DNA of 64,000 nt, taken from positions 62,001 to 126,000 of the forward strand of contig NZ_QKTW01000028.1 in the NCBI RefSeq assembly GCF_003236175.1, written 5' to 3'. This document shows, piece by piece, positions 53,087 through 63,300 of this stretch; position 1 is the stretch's first letter; every line of letters begins with the position of its first letter. The position numbers and the translations under genes were made by a program. Origin of the DNA: Taibaiella soli (lineage in GTDB: Bacteria; Bacteroidota; Bacteroidia; Chitinophagales; Chitinophagaceae). The notes under the pieces were generated by a model, which was given only the letters and a program-made list of their open reading frames with translations, was not told the origin of the DNA and did no database searches.

Positions 53087-54073
53087 TTACTTCGCCAATA
53101 TCTTCTCTGCAGCCACATCAACCAACACATTCTTATCCAGTACAACATGGCTTACATCTATTCTTGTAGCGGTGCGAATTGAGCTTAGTTCTTTCGCGTG
53201 TTGTTGAGAAAAAGCGTTCAATTTCGTAAAGGCGGCATTCAGGCTACGCCATTGCGACATTACATCAAGGTTGTAAGGCGCAAATACGGTGGCAAGTGGG
53301 TTGTTACCAGGTATATGAATGATATGGCCATTCAAAATACCAATGCCGCCGCCATCATCTTTCACCCCTTCAGAAACCCACATATAGATAGCTTCCTGGA
53401 TTGTTTTACCTAAAGTAGGCTGCTGTGTTGGCGGAACATCGTAACAAACCAGGTAGATATTATTTTCCTGGAATGTAAAACCGATCTGGTGTCCAGCGGG
53501 CGATACGGTACTGCCGTCAAACAGAGAAATGACGCTGGTAAGATTACCGCCCATCTGTGCATCGCTTTTTAGCGTGATCGTTTTTGTTGCCGCTGCAGGT
53601 ACGGCTGCGTTATAGGTATCGACGTGGTAGGAACCGCTCCAGGCAGCCGGAGGCGCGGTACTCGCAATCACGACAGGTAAATTTGTAGTTTCAATTTGTA
53701 CATCCACATCATCATCGCCTGTAACGACGAAGCTAATGTCTTGCGGCATTGCGAAAGTGCAGACATCAATGCCCTGAAAAGTGCCAGGTCCTGTGCCGCC
53801 GCTTTGTACGTATAAAAAGATGACGATGGCATTTTGTGCACCTGCACCACCGGGAACAGTGATATCGCCAGATTTCAGTGGAAGTCCATGTGCATCTTTT
53901 AATAAAGTCCAGCTGCCGTTTTCTATGCGTTTCAGAATGGCAAGCAGCGAAAAGTTGCGGTTGTCCGCAGTAGTAATTGTCGGATCAATCGTTTCCGGGC
54001 CGCTTACAATGTCCAATGCACCTTTGATATTATCGTGCATGTCATACAGATTTTTAAAACGGAATTTGTACAT
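53087..54073 (-). CDS. Unrecognised protein, 328 residues
   Basis: Starts MYKFRFKNLYDMHDNIKGAL, with no signal peptide or obvious membrane helix. It has beta-rich segments (NAIVIFLYVQSGG, TFAMPQDISFVVTGDDDVDV, HQIGFTFQENNIYLVCYDVP) and a more helical end (MSQWRSLNAAFTKLNAFSQQ). I do not recognise a family. The codon pattern looks like the neighbouring genes, and the frame is long and uninterrupted, so it is likely real. It sits upstream (minus strand) of a terminator and next to a CHU_C gene whose promoter region it does not share. Confidence 0.75.
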   Translation of the reverse strand: MYKFRFKNLYDMHDNIKGALDIVSGPETIDPTITTADNRNFSLLAILKRIENGSWTLLKDAHGLPLKSGDITVPGGAGAQNAIVIFLYVQSGGTGPGTFQGIDVCTFAMPQDISFVVTGDDDVDVQIETTNLPVVIASTAPPAAWSGSYHVDTYNAAVPAAATKTITLKSDAQMGGNLTSVISLFDGSTVSPAGHQIGFTFQENNIYLVCYDVPPTQQPTLGKTIQEAIYMWVSEGVKDDGGGIGILNGHIIHIPGNNPLATVFAPYNLDVMSQWRSLNAAFTKLNAFSQQHAKELSSIRTATRIDVSHVVLDKNVLVDVAAEKILAK

Positions 54074-54297
54074 GGTGTTTTGCTTTTTGGGGTGCCTACT
54101 CTTTAAAATGGATTTTCGGCATTTCTCCGCGGGTTATTTGCTTTGTAACCCAAAACTACCATGCTTCGGAGGGCAAAAGAATTATTTGTAGAAGGGGTAT
54201 TTACATGAATCGAAATGCATAAAACATTCAAATGAGAAAGGTCTCAGTTTGAATACCAGTTATTTACAAATTTTAAAACCGGGGTGATTTTTAGAAG

Positions 54298-56730
54298 TTA
54301 CCGCACGAGTGTAATGTCTCCTTTTTGATAAAAAGTCTCCGAAGTTCCTAAAACCATGTACTGCAGATCCCAGAAATAAACGCCGACCGGCTGTGCTACA
54401 CCGCTATAAGTTCCGTCCCAGCCGCCGTTATTTAAGTTGCTGACAAACACCCTTTGACCATACCGGTTGTAGACATTCAGTTGCTGCACTTTCACATTTG
54501 GATTGTCGGTGATAATCCGGAATATATCATTGCGGCCATCGCCGTTTGGAGAAAAAGCACTCGGCATCCATACATCATGTGGGATGTCGATGACGGTAAA
54601 TAAATAATGACAGCTATCGGAGCAAGATCCGTTGCTGACTATGCAATGGTAGTCTTCACGCCAGTTGAGTGCTGTTACCAGAATACTGCTGCAGTTGCTG
54701 CAAACCAATGAATCATTTTTATACCAGTCCACCACAGCCGCATCAGCACAAGGGTAGAGGGTCAGTTCTTTTTTGTACGAAATGGTAATAGCTGTGTCTT
54801 CAAATCGTGGCATTGGTTTTTCAAGAACAGTTACAGACGTTTGTGCCGTTGCCGTTCCGCCGGCGCTGCTTATGGTTAGTATAACAAGATAGACGCCCGG
54901 CGTCGCGTAGCAAATTGCCGGTGGCGTTGCTGTATTTACTGTTGCCGGATTTCCGCCAGCGAAAGTCCACAGATACTGGACGGGATAATTGCTCGTTGTG
55001 GCCATTGGCTGAATGCAGGAACCAGCGCAGATTGTATCATTGTTTAAACGAAGCGTATCAATCACTGGCGGACAAAATTTTACCTCAATTGTATCGTGCA
55101 ACCAACCACATTGCGATAGCGCAGAGATAAAATAAATACCAGGTTGATTTACCGTAATTGTATTTGAATTTGCGCCATTGCTCCACAAAATATTTTGCAG
55201 ATTATTCGGTACAGATAAAACCAGCGCAGGTTGCGGGCTACAAAGGGTAGTGTCATCGCCTAATGAAATTGTGCTAACCGGTGTGGTTACAATAAAACTA
55301 TCGGTAAATGATTGGCCGCAGTCATCATAAATTTTCAACCAATAATTTCCCGCCGAAGAAACATTAATTGAAGCCGTAGTCGCGCCTGTGTTCCACAAAT
55401 AATGCGGCGCGGCAATTGGCGATTGTATCAGAATATTGTTGCCACAAATAAAAGTATCGGGCAACGAAAATGGATGAATGGTGGAAGGAAAATTACTGAC
55501 GCTAAATGTGTCTGTTGCTGATTGACTGCATGCGTTACCTACTTTTACCCAATAAGTACCGGGTGCTGCAATATTGATCTGCGGGGAATTTGATCCGTTG
55601 CTCCATAAATAGTGATCAAAACCTGGCGGCGCATTTATAGTCAAAGAAACATTTGCACAAACGGTTGTGTCTGGCATTTGAAACGCAGCAATGGGTGTTG
55701 GTAGGCGAACTTCAATGGTATCAACTGTGGTACCGCAATCGAATGAAGCGCTACACCAGTATTTGCCGGGCGTCGTAACCTGAATGGTTCTCGTAGTATC
55801 GCCTGTATTCCAGAGATAATGGAAGAAATAAGACTGGCCGCCGAGTGTTAATGTATTGCCCGGACACAATGTAGTATCAGGTCCCAGATCAAAAGCAGCT
55901 AAGGAAATCATGGGTTGTGTGGTATCCCGCACTAGGGAAACATCTGTTACGAAGTTAGTAACGGAATAAAACCTGATGGTGTCGGAGAAATAAGGATTGC
56001 GAAATTCTTCTACCTGAAAAACCATGTCTTTCCAATAATCGAAATTGCCAATCGTAATGTACTGCTCGCCGCCAGTTGCAGTAAACCATCCTGAAAGCGC
56101 TACATACTCCATGGTGTCAATTGGCAAGGCCGACCAGCTTACGAAATTCAGTTGTGGCGTGAAATTCAGCTTGCCGATGGTGCCGTATTCTGCAACTTTT
56201 GTTTTGCTGAAGTACACACCCAGATTTTTAATTTTATTAGGTGCATCGTGCGCTCCCGACAATAAATAAAAGGCAGGGGCAGTGGCCGAATCGATCCGCA
56301 GCGCTAATACATGCATGGTGAATTTGTAATTGACACCAGCTTGTAAAGGCTCCAGCAATTTATTTTCAGCATATTGACGAAGCCGGGGCGCGGTGGGGGT
56401 ATCAATGAATTTATGGACAGATTTGACGTAAGTGCACTCGGCGGCCGTGTTGAGTATGATGCCATCTTTCGTAGTGTCTACTGTAATGTGAAAACTACTA
56501 TCGGAAGGGCGCCAGTAAGAATAAGGAAGTTCTCCGATCGATGACGGAGAGCTCTTGCTGGCTTTAACCCAGCAGGCGCTGTTATCAAAAACAGTATCCG
56601 TAAACAGGAAATCGCGCGACAAGAAAAATCCGCCATTGGCCACCAGGTTGAAATTGGCAGGCAATTGCGCATTAGCTATTTGGGCAAACAGTAGCACAAA
56701 TAGCAATAGAATTGTTTGGGGTCTTATCAT
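54298..56730 (-). CDS. Ig-like-repeat secreted protein with CHU_C type B sorting domain
   Basis: 810 residues with signal peptide MIRPQTILLLFVLLFAQIAN (cleavage near ANAQ). An N-terminal ~270-residue domain (NGGFFLSRDFLFTD, YMVSIG-type strands) may be a ligand-binding beta-domain. Four ~85-residue modules follow with YLWNTGDTTRT, YLWSNGSNSPQ, YLWNTGATTAS and ILWSNGANSNT, then a PKD-like module (LWTFAGGNPATVNT) and the type B domain (MPSAFSPNGDGRNDIF, YNRYGQRVF, GWDGTYSG, KGDITLVR). It shares the last ~90 residues with the giant genes at 1-12 kb, but is shorter. Likely T9SS-exported surface protein. Confidence 0.93.
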   Translation of the reverse strand: MIRPQTILLLFVLLFAQIANAQLPANFNLVANGGFFLSRDFLFTDTVFDNSACWVKASKSSPSSIGELPYSYWRPSDSSFHITVDTTKDGIILNTAAECTYVKSVHKFIDTPTAPRLRQYAENKLLEPLQAGVNYKFTMHVLALRIDSATAPAFYLLSGAHDAPNKIKNLGVYFSKTKVAEYGTIGKLNFTPQLNFVSWSALPIDTMEYVALSGWFTATGGEQYITIGNFDYWKDMVFQVEEFRNPYFSDTIRFYSVTNFVTDVSLVRDTTQPMISLAAFDLGPDTTLCPGNTLTLGGQSYFFHYLWNTGDTTRTIQVTTPGKYWCSASFDCGTTVDTIEVRLPTPIAAFQMPDTTVCANVSLTINAPPGFDHYLWSNGSNSPQINIAAPGTYWVKVGNACSQSATDTFSVSNFPSTIHPFSLPDTFICGNNILIQSPIAAPHYLWNTGATTASINVSSAGNYWLKIYDDCGQSFTDSFIVTTPVSTISLGDDTTLCSPQPALVLSVPNNLQNILWSNGANSNTITVNQPGIYFISALSQCGWLHDTIEVKFCPPVIDTLRLNNDTICAGSCIQPMATTSNYPVQYLWTFAGGNPATVNTATPPAICYATPGVYLVILTISSAGGTATAQTSVTVLEKPMPRFEDTAITISYKKELTLYPCADAAVVDWYKNDSLVCSNCSSILVTALNWREDYHCIVSNGSCSDSCHYLFTVIDIPHDVWMPSAFSPNGDGRNDIFRIITDNPNVKVQQLNVYNRYGQRVFVSNLNNGGWDGTYSGVAQPVGVYFWDLQYMVLGTSETFYQKGDITLVR

Positions 56731-56891
56731 CCGCTTATAGGTTTTTCAGGATGTGTTTCAAGACAAACTTATAGGAAATGTAGTATTTGCCTGCAATGAA
56801 AATGTCATATAATCCTGAGATTAATTTAGTTGGGTTATGTTTTTTTATAATTCTTATTTATATTTCCGTAGATCACCATACCCCCAAACAT

Positions 56892-57776
56892 ATGTCGCAT
56901 AATCCGCATGAAACGATCATTTGCCCCAACTGTGGTTACCACGCCAGTTATAATTATTGTGCGGAATGCGGACAGGAGACACATTTACACAAAGAGACTT
57001 TTTTGGGATTAATCGCTCATTTTATCGGCCATTACTTTCACTACGATTCCAAGTTCTGGAAAACGATGAAGCTGCTTTGGTTTCATCCGGGTGCTCTGAC
57101 AATAGCCTACGCAAAAAAGCAGCGTAACCGTTTCATTCCCCCTATTTCGCTGTATATATTCATCAGCTTTGTGTTCTTTTTTACAATTATTAGTTTTTCA
57201 CACAATAGTGGTCCTAGTACGGAAGATCTGCAACAATTGAGGGCAGATTCAGCACGGATAGCGCGTAATGAAGCTTTGATGAAGCGGGATAGCGCTCAAA
57301 GTCCACACTATAAAACACAGGTGAAAAACTCACTTTTAAATGCGAGTATCCGGCTTAATAATATTGATAGTGAAAAGAATCGTGAGCTCACGGAGAAAAT
57401 GAATCATATGGTGCCGAAATTCTTTTTCTTCATGATTCCGTTAATGGCCGTGCTGCTGAATTTTTTATTTTTCAGGCGTAAAGACCTTTATTTCGTAGAT
57501 CATGCAGTATTCTCGCTGCACTACCATTCTTTTTGGTTTTCTGCAATGCTGCTCGCCTGGCTCGATCCGTTCGCCAATTTGGTGCCCTGGTTATCTTCCA
57601 TTATCGGGTGGTTATCCGTAATGGGGGTCACTGTTTATTTTGTCTTCGCAATAAGGAATGTCTATAAGGCCAGTTGGCTTAAATCGATATTGTCAGCACT
57701 ATCGATTTCTATCGTTTATCTGATTGTATTAATAGCAGTTTTCGTGGCCAGTACCTATTATTTTGCGGAAACATAA
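56892..57776 (+). CDS. DUF3667 membrane protein with N-terminal zinc ribbon
   Basis: 294 residues from the ATG at 56892. A start at 56787 adds 35 residues including a hydrophobic stretch, which cannot be ruled out. CPNCGYHASYNYCAECGQ is a four-cysteine zinc ribbon at the N-terminus, then FIPPISLYIFISFVFFF and three more membrane helices. DUF3667 proteins are common in Bacteroidota; the role is unknown. Convergent with mutS2, sharing the 57804 terminator. Confidence 0.85.
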   Translation: MSHNPHETIICPNCGYHASYNYCAECGQETHLHKETFLGLIAHFIGHYFHYDSKFWKTMKLLWFHPGALTIAYAKKQRNRFIPPISLYIFISFVFFFTIISFSHNSGPSTEDLQQLRADSARIARNEALMKRDSAQSPHYKTQVKNSLLNASIRLNNIDSEKNRELTEKMNHMVPKFFFFMIPLMAVLLNFLFFRRKDLYFVDHAVFSLHYHSFWFSAMLLAWLDPFANLVPWLSSIIGWLSVMGVTVYFVFAIRNVYKASWLKSILSALSISIVYLIVLIAVFVASTYYFAET

Positions 57777-57803
57777 ATGAGCTTACGGTAGTTCACTATA
57801 AAA

Positions 57804-57832
57804 AAGAGCGCAATGGTATCCATTGCGCTCTT
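57804..57832. terminator. Bidirectional terminator between DUF3667 gene and mutS2
   Basis: Perfect stem AAGAGCGCAATG/CATTGCGCTCTT around GTATC (12 bp), with A- and T-runs on either side. It serves both convergent genes. Confidence 0.9.
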
Positions 57833-57839
57833 AGCTTTA

Positions 57840-59972
57840 TTAATCAGCTTTCTTCTTTCCTTTCTTCGTTTTCGGCTGCTCCTTTCTTCTTACCACTACC
57901 CACTCATCAATATTTACGTTGAAAGGCATTTGTCCGATTTTCACAATGGCGCGTTTATCGCGAATTTCATCCACAGTACCCACCTGGTGATTGACCTTGT
58001 TACGAACCAGATCACCGACTTTGGGCAGCCCGCCCAGCACATCATAATTCTTATCGGCTTTCTTCGCTGCTATGGCATTTGCAGCAATTGCTTTTTTCTT
58101 AAATAATACACTTTCCGCCGCCTGAATCACATCTTGTTTGTTTTCCGCTTTTTTCCAGTCGTGAATGATCTGTTTAAATTTGCGTTCCATATCGCGCAGA
58201 TAATCCAGTTCTTCCTTCTTGATCTGATTTTGCAGTTTCAGCGTAGCGTAGTGTTGCTTCAGGCGCTCTTTATCGATCAGTGTTTCATACTCTTTACTCA
58301 GTTTTTCGTTTTTATTGATCAGCGAATCCAGCTCTTTTTCCTTACCACCTAAGCGAACCGATTGTTGCTCGGTTTGCAGCAACATTTTATCCAGCTTGAA
58401 ATGTCCGCGGTCGGTAATTTGACGCGCACGGTCAATGATTTTTGGCGAAAGTCCGCTGCGTTGTGCAATGGCAAACGTGTAGGAGCTACCTGGTTTACCG
58501 ATATTCAACCGGTACAGTGGTTCCAGTTTTTCTTCATCGAAAGTCATGGCGCCGTTGAAAATGCCCTGCACTTTTCCGGCCATTACCTTAAGATTCAGAT
58601 AGTGTGTGGTAATGATACCGAATGAATGTTTTTGCGCGAGTTCTTCTACAATGGCCTCTGCGAAAGCGCCACCCAGATTGGGATCGGAACCGGAGCCGAG
58701 TTCATCGATAAAGAACAGCGTTTTACCATTCGCGAAATCCATGAAGTACTTCATGTCGCGCAAATGCGCGCTGTAGGTACTCAATTCGTGCTCGATCGAT
58801 TGTGTGTCACCGATATGAATCATCAGTTGTTTGAAAATCCCGATCTCCGAATTATCATCTACCGGAATCAGCAAGCCCGCCTGTGTCATGAGTTGCAGCA
58901 AGCCTACTGTTTTCATCGACACCGTTTTACCACCCGCATTCGGACCACTGATAATTAATACACGATTTTGTTTGTCGAGTACAATATTTAGCGGAACGAT
59001 AGGTTTTCCGTTCTGTTTATTATGCAGCAATAACAGCGGGTGAAAAGCTTTGATCAGCTGTGCGCCCGGGTGCGGACTGATGCGTGGCATGGAAGCATCC
59101 ATATCTACAGCCAGCAATGCTTTGGCACGAATAAAATCAAAAATGCCACACAAATGATAGTAGCTATCCAACTGTGGGTGAAAAGCGGAGAGCTTTGCCG
59201 TAGTTTCTGCGAGGATTTTATGAATTTCTCTTGATTCGGCACGTTCCAGCGAAAAGATATCGTTGTTCAGCTCAATCGTTTCTTCTGGTTCAATGAATAC
59301 CGTTTTCTGTGATTCACTTTCTCCGTGCAGGATACCTTTTACAATACGTTTATGTTCTGCAAAAATCGCTACCGTTCTTCTCCCATTCAGGAACCCTTCT
59401 GAAATATCGGCGAGGTAACCTTGTTTGGCTAGTTTACGTAAAATGCCATCAAACACACGGCGCAGTTCCTGACGGGTTTTAGCCAATTCGCCACGTATTT
59501 GCATCAGTTCTTTCGAAGCATTATCACGCACATTACCCAATTCATCCACCACGCTCGATACAATTTCCGGAATCTGTTTTTCGTAGCTGATCTTTTCGGT
59601 CAGCGCACGCAGGTTAGGAAACAGTTCATTATGGCGTTTAAACCAAAGTAAAATATCACGAATATTAATGGCTAACTGCTGAAAGGCAATCAACTGTTCA
59701 CCGCTCAGCACTGCATTATATACAGAAAGCAGTTTCAGCTCCCGCTGCACGTTGCGCGTAAAATCATTGGGGAAATGGTCACTGCCACCCAGTGTTGATT
59801 TAAATTCATTCGTTTGTTGCAACGCTTTCTCCACGTATTCAATACGGGTATGAAAGCGGATCTGGTCCACACGTTCAAGGGCGGCGTCTGTCCGGCACTT
59901 TTGTTTCAGTAGCTGGGCAACTTTATTAAATTCCAAGGCTTCGGCGGCATGCGCCGGGTACAATTGCATCAT
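57840..59972 (-). CDS. MutS2-like ATPase without a C-terminal Smr domain
   Basis: 710 residues beginning MMQLYPAHAAEALEFNKVAQ. The ABC-type ATPase is clear: Walker A GPNAGGKTVSMK at 343-350, the signature around STYSAHLRDM, and Walker B TLFFIDELGSGSDP (about residue 421). A coiled-coil core and a KOW-like segment (GDLVRNKVNHQVGTVDEI) precede a lysine-rich end (RRKEQPKTKKGKKKAD). The Smr endonuclease domain that usually ends MutS2 is not present. MutS2 proteins act on recombination intermediates and stalled or collided ribosomes; without Smr this one would need a partner nuclease or has a non-nucleolytic role. Confidence 0.9.
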   Translation of the reverse strand: MMQLYPAHAAEALEFNKVAQLLKQKCRTDAALERVDQIRFHTRIEYVEKALQQTNEFKSTLGGSDHFPNDFTRNVQRELKLLSVYNAVLSGEQLIAFQQLAINIRDILLWFKRHNELFPNLRALTEKISYEKQIPEIVSSVVDELGNVRDNASKELMQIRGELAKTRQELRRVFDGILRKLAKQGYLADISEGFLNGRRTVAIFAEHKRIVKGILHGESESQKTVFIEPEETIELNNDIFSLERAESREIHKILAETTAKLSAFHPQLDSYYHLCGIFDFIRAKALLAVDMDASMPRISPHPGAQLIKAFHPLLLLHNKQNGKPIVPLNIVLDKQNRVLIISGPNAGGKTVSMKTVGLLQLMTQAGLLIPVDDNSEIGIFKQLMIHIGDTQSIEHELSTYSAHLRDMKYFMDFANGKTLFFIDELGSGSDPNLGGAFAEAIVEELAQKHSFGIITTHYLNLKVMAGKVQGIFNGAMTFDEEKLEPLYRLNIGKPGSSYTFAIAQRSGLSPKIIDRARQITDRGHFKLDKMLLQTEQQSVRLGGKEKELDSLINKNEKLSKEYETLIDKERLKQHYATLKLQNQIKKEELDYLRDMERKFKQIIHDWKKAENKQDVIQAAESVLFKKKAIAANAIAAKKADKNYDVLGGLPKVGDLVRNKVNHQVGTVDEIRDKRAIVKIGQMPFNVNIDEWVVVRRKEQPKTKKGKKKAD

Positions 59973-60376
59973 CGTCTTATCTCTTTCCTGTCGTTTTCAG
60001 TACAGGAATGCGAAGTTAGGGGGAATTTTAAAGTCAAAAGTCAATTGGTCAATGGTCAATGGTCAATTCTGTGAAACCTGAAAGGATTGTGAGTCGTGAG
60101 TGGTCAGTTGTGAGTGTACGTGCTTTTCGAAAAAAACTTCGTGCTGAGCGTCTTTGCATTGTGAGTGGTGAATTACCTCTGGCGGGAGTGTTCCGAAGTC
60201 CTGAACAATGTGTGAGGAACTCATGTCTACAAAATCCCACCGATTGCATCGGAAAACATTAATGCTAGCTAGTACTCATAACTGACCAGTGACTGCTCAC
60301 AAGTAAGTTTTAACAGCTTTCTACTTCGTACTTGATACTTTCTACTGCCGAAGGCGTTATATTGCAGGAAGGCTTT
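59973..60376. other. Repeat-only gap upstream of the DUF4175 gene
   Basis: Word arrays AGTCAATTGGTCAATGGTCA (60036), TGAGTCGTGAGTGGTCAGTT (60090), ACTGACCAGTGACTGCTCAC (60282) and TACTTGATACTTTCTACTG. Frames of 66-67 codons on both strands are repeat-derived. No promoter box stood out. Confidence 0.6.
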
Positions 60377-63300
60377 ATGCCCCAGGATAATCCTATGAAT
60401 AATTACGACCGGCTCATATCCAGTTTAGATGCATTTATCAGAAAGTATTATGCAAATCAGCTCATTCGTGGATCGCTGCTCTTACTGATATGCTTGCTGC
60501 TTTATATCCTCACCGCTTCCCTTAGTGAGTATTATTTCTATTTGCCGGTTTGGTTGAAAGTTACCATCGTCACTTTGTTTGTTGGTGTTGGATCTTTCGC
60601 TTTGATAGCTTGGGTAATTATCCCGCTGTTGCGTATGTCGAAACTGGGAAAAGTAATTTCTCACGAAACCGCCGCTGTCATTATCGGTCGGCATTTTCCT
60701 GAAGTCAGTGATAAATTGCTCAATATCCTTCAACTGAAACAGCATTCAGAAACCAACGCAAGCCAGGAACTCATCGCAGCGAGTATCGACCAGAAGGCAA
60801 GTCAGATTTCGGTAGTACCATTTGCGCAGGCCGTCGACTTTACCAAAAACAAAAAATTACTTCCATATTTATTGCCTTTGTTGTTGATCGGGGTTTTTAT
60901 TCTGATTGCGGCGCCTAATGTGTTCAAAGACGCTTCCGAACGTTTATTACAGCCTACAAAAACATTCGAAAAACCAGCGCCATTCCGTTTCGTAATACTC
61001 AGCAATCCGCTGCAAGCTTCACGCAACAGTGATTTTACATTACAGGTCAGCGCTGAAGGAAATGCATTGCCTGCAGAAATGGCCGTTGATCTGAATGGTG
61101 AACACGTGCCGATGCAATCGATCGGAGCTTCAAAATTTCAATACACCTTCAAGAATATGACCGATGCGGTGAGCTTTCGCTTATTTGCTGCCGGATTTTA
61201 TTCGCAATCTTACACCATCAAAGTTGCCCAAAAGCCTTTACTGAAAGCATTTAAAGTTCAGATCGATTATCCTGAATACATTGGTAAGAAAGATGAAATC
61301 CGTAATAGTCTCGGTGATATGACACTTCCTGTAGGAACTACCGTACGATGGGGTTTTATTGCAGAGCATACTGATGATGCACATATCCGTTTCGCTAACG
61401 GTTCACCGATTAATTTACCGGCCAATGGCGGCATGTTCGGCTATTCGTTCCGTTTTATGAACGATACATCATACACGCTTTTGCTTAAAAACAAGCAAAG
61501 CATTGCGGCCGATAGTTTCCAATACCATGTACAAATAATCCCCGACCAGTTTCCTGTTATTCAGTTGCAGGAACACAGAGATACCGTTTCTGGTAAACAA
61601 ATTCTGCTGACAGGCACTGCAGGCGATGACTACGGTGTTTCAAAAGTGGTGTTCAATTTCAGTATTAGCAATGAAAAAGGTCAGGCGCTCACGCAAAAAA
61701 GTATTCCGCTGAAAATTACGCCTGGTGCGCTCACGACGTTTCAGCATTATTTTGACGTGGACATGCTGCAATTGCAATCCGGACAAAAATTGAGCTATTA
61801 TATTGAAGCCTGGGATAATGATGGTGTACATGGAGCTAAAGCTTCGCGCAGCGAAGTAATGACGTTCCAGATGTTCAACAATAAGCAGCTGGATTCTGCA
61901 ATTAACGCCAATGCACAGCAGATCAACTCAGGCTTGAGCAACAGCGCGCAGCAAACAGAAAAGCTCCAGGACCAATATAAAGACATGCAAAGCAAAATGC
62001 TCAACAGCGATAAATCGGATTGGGAGCAACAGCAGTCTTTGCAGGAGCTATTGAAGAAACAGCAGCAATTGCAAAGTCAGGTAGAAAACGCAAAAAAGCG
62101 TTTTGAAGAGCAAATGCAGCAAAGTGAGCAGAAGCAATATAGTCAGGATGTTAAAGACAAACAGGAAGATCTGAAAAAGCAAATGGATAACCTGCTCAAT
62201 AAGGAATTGCAGGAGCAGATTAAGAAATTGCAGGACCTGATACAGAAAATGAATAAGGAACAGCCTATGCAAACCATGCAACAGCTGGAGCAGGATAATA
62301 AACTCTTTAACATGGATCTGCAGCGAATGCAGGAGCTGATGAAGCAATTGGAAATGCAGATGCGCCTCGAAGATCTCGTCAGTAAAATGGATGATCTCGC
62401 TAAAAAACAGCTGGAATTAAAAGATCAGACCGATAAGAATAAGAAAGGAAATGATGCGCTTAGCAAAGACCAGCAAGATCTGAAAAAAGATCTGGATAAA
62501 GCGATGCAGGGCGATATGAAAGACCTTAACGATCTGAACAAAAAAATGCAGACGCCACAGGACATGCAACAGTCGCAACAACAAGGGCAACAGGCGCAGC
62601 AAAACATGCAGCAGAGCGATCAGTCATTGCAGCAAAACCAGAACAGTAAATCATCGCAATCTCAGAGTAAAGCAGCGCAAAACCTGCAACAAATGGCCGA
62701 TATGATGCGTCAGCAGGCCGGTGGTATGAATATGCAGCAGATAGAAATGGATATTCGCGCGGTGCGCCAGATACTGACAAATCTGATGCGTCTTTCTTTT
62801 GATCAGGAGAAACTGATGAAAAACGTACAGCAAACAAGCGTTACTAGTCAGGAGTACCTGGCAAATCAGACTGAGCAAAACCGTTTGCACAGTAACTCTT
62901 ACATGATCCGTGATAGTTTGTTCTCGCTTAGCAAGCGTTTGTCAAAACTTTCCGCTACAGTCAATAAAGAAACCACTGAGCTGGAAAAGAACATGAAGTA
63001 TTCGCTCGATGCACTGGAAAACCGTAGAGTAGGCGAGGCATTGACACGCCAGCAATATGTGATGACACGTGCCAACAACCTTGCGCTGATGCTGAATGAA
63101 ATGCTGGCTAACCTGATGCAGATGCAGGCACAGGCACAAAACAATCCGGGCAAAGGTAGTTGCAATAATCCTGGCGGCATGAATCCGAAACCGGGTGCAG
63201 GCAAGCAATTGAGCGATATTATTACCAAACAGCAGCAATTGGGAAATGCCATGCAGCAAATGCAGGGTGCACAACAAGGCAAACAACCGGGCGGTCAGCA

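Noticed and set aside
60049-60262. Short frames on both strands before the DUF4175 gene
   Set aside because: They translate word repeats, and no start context or homology supports them.
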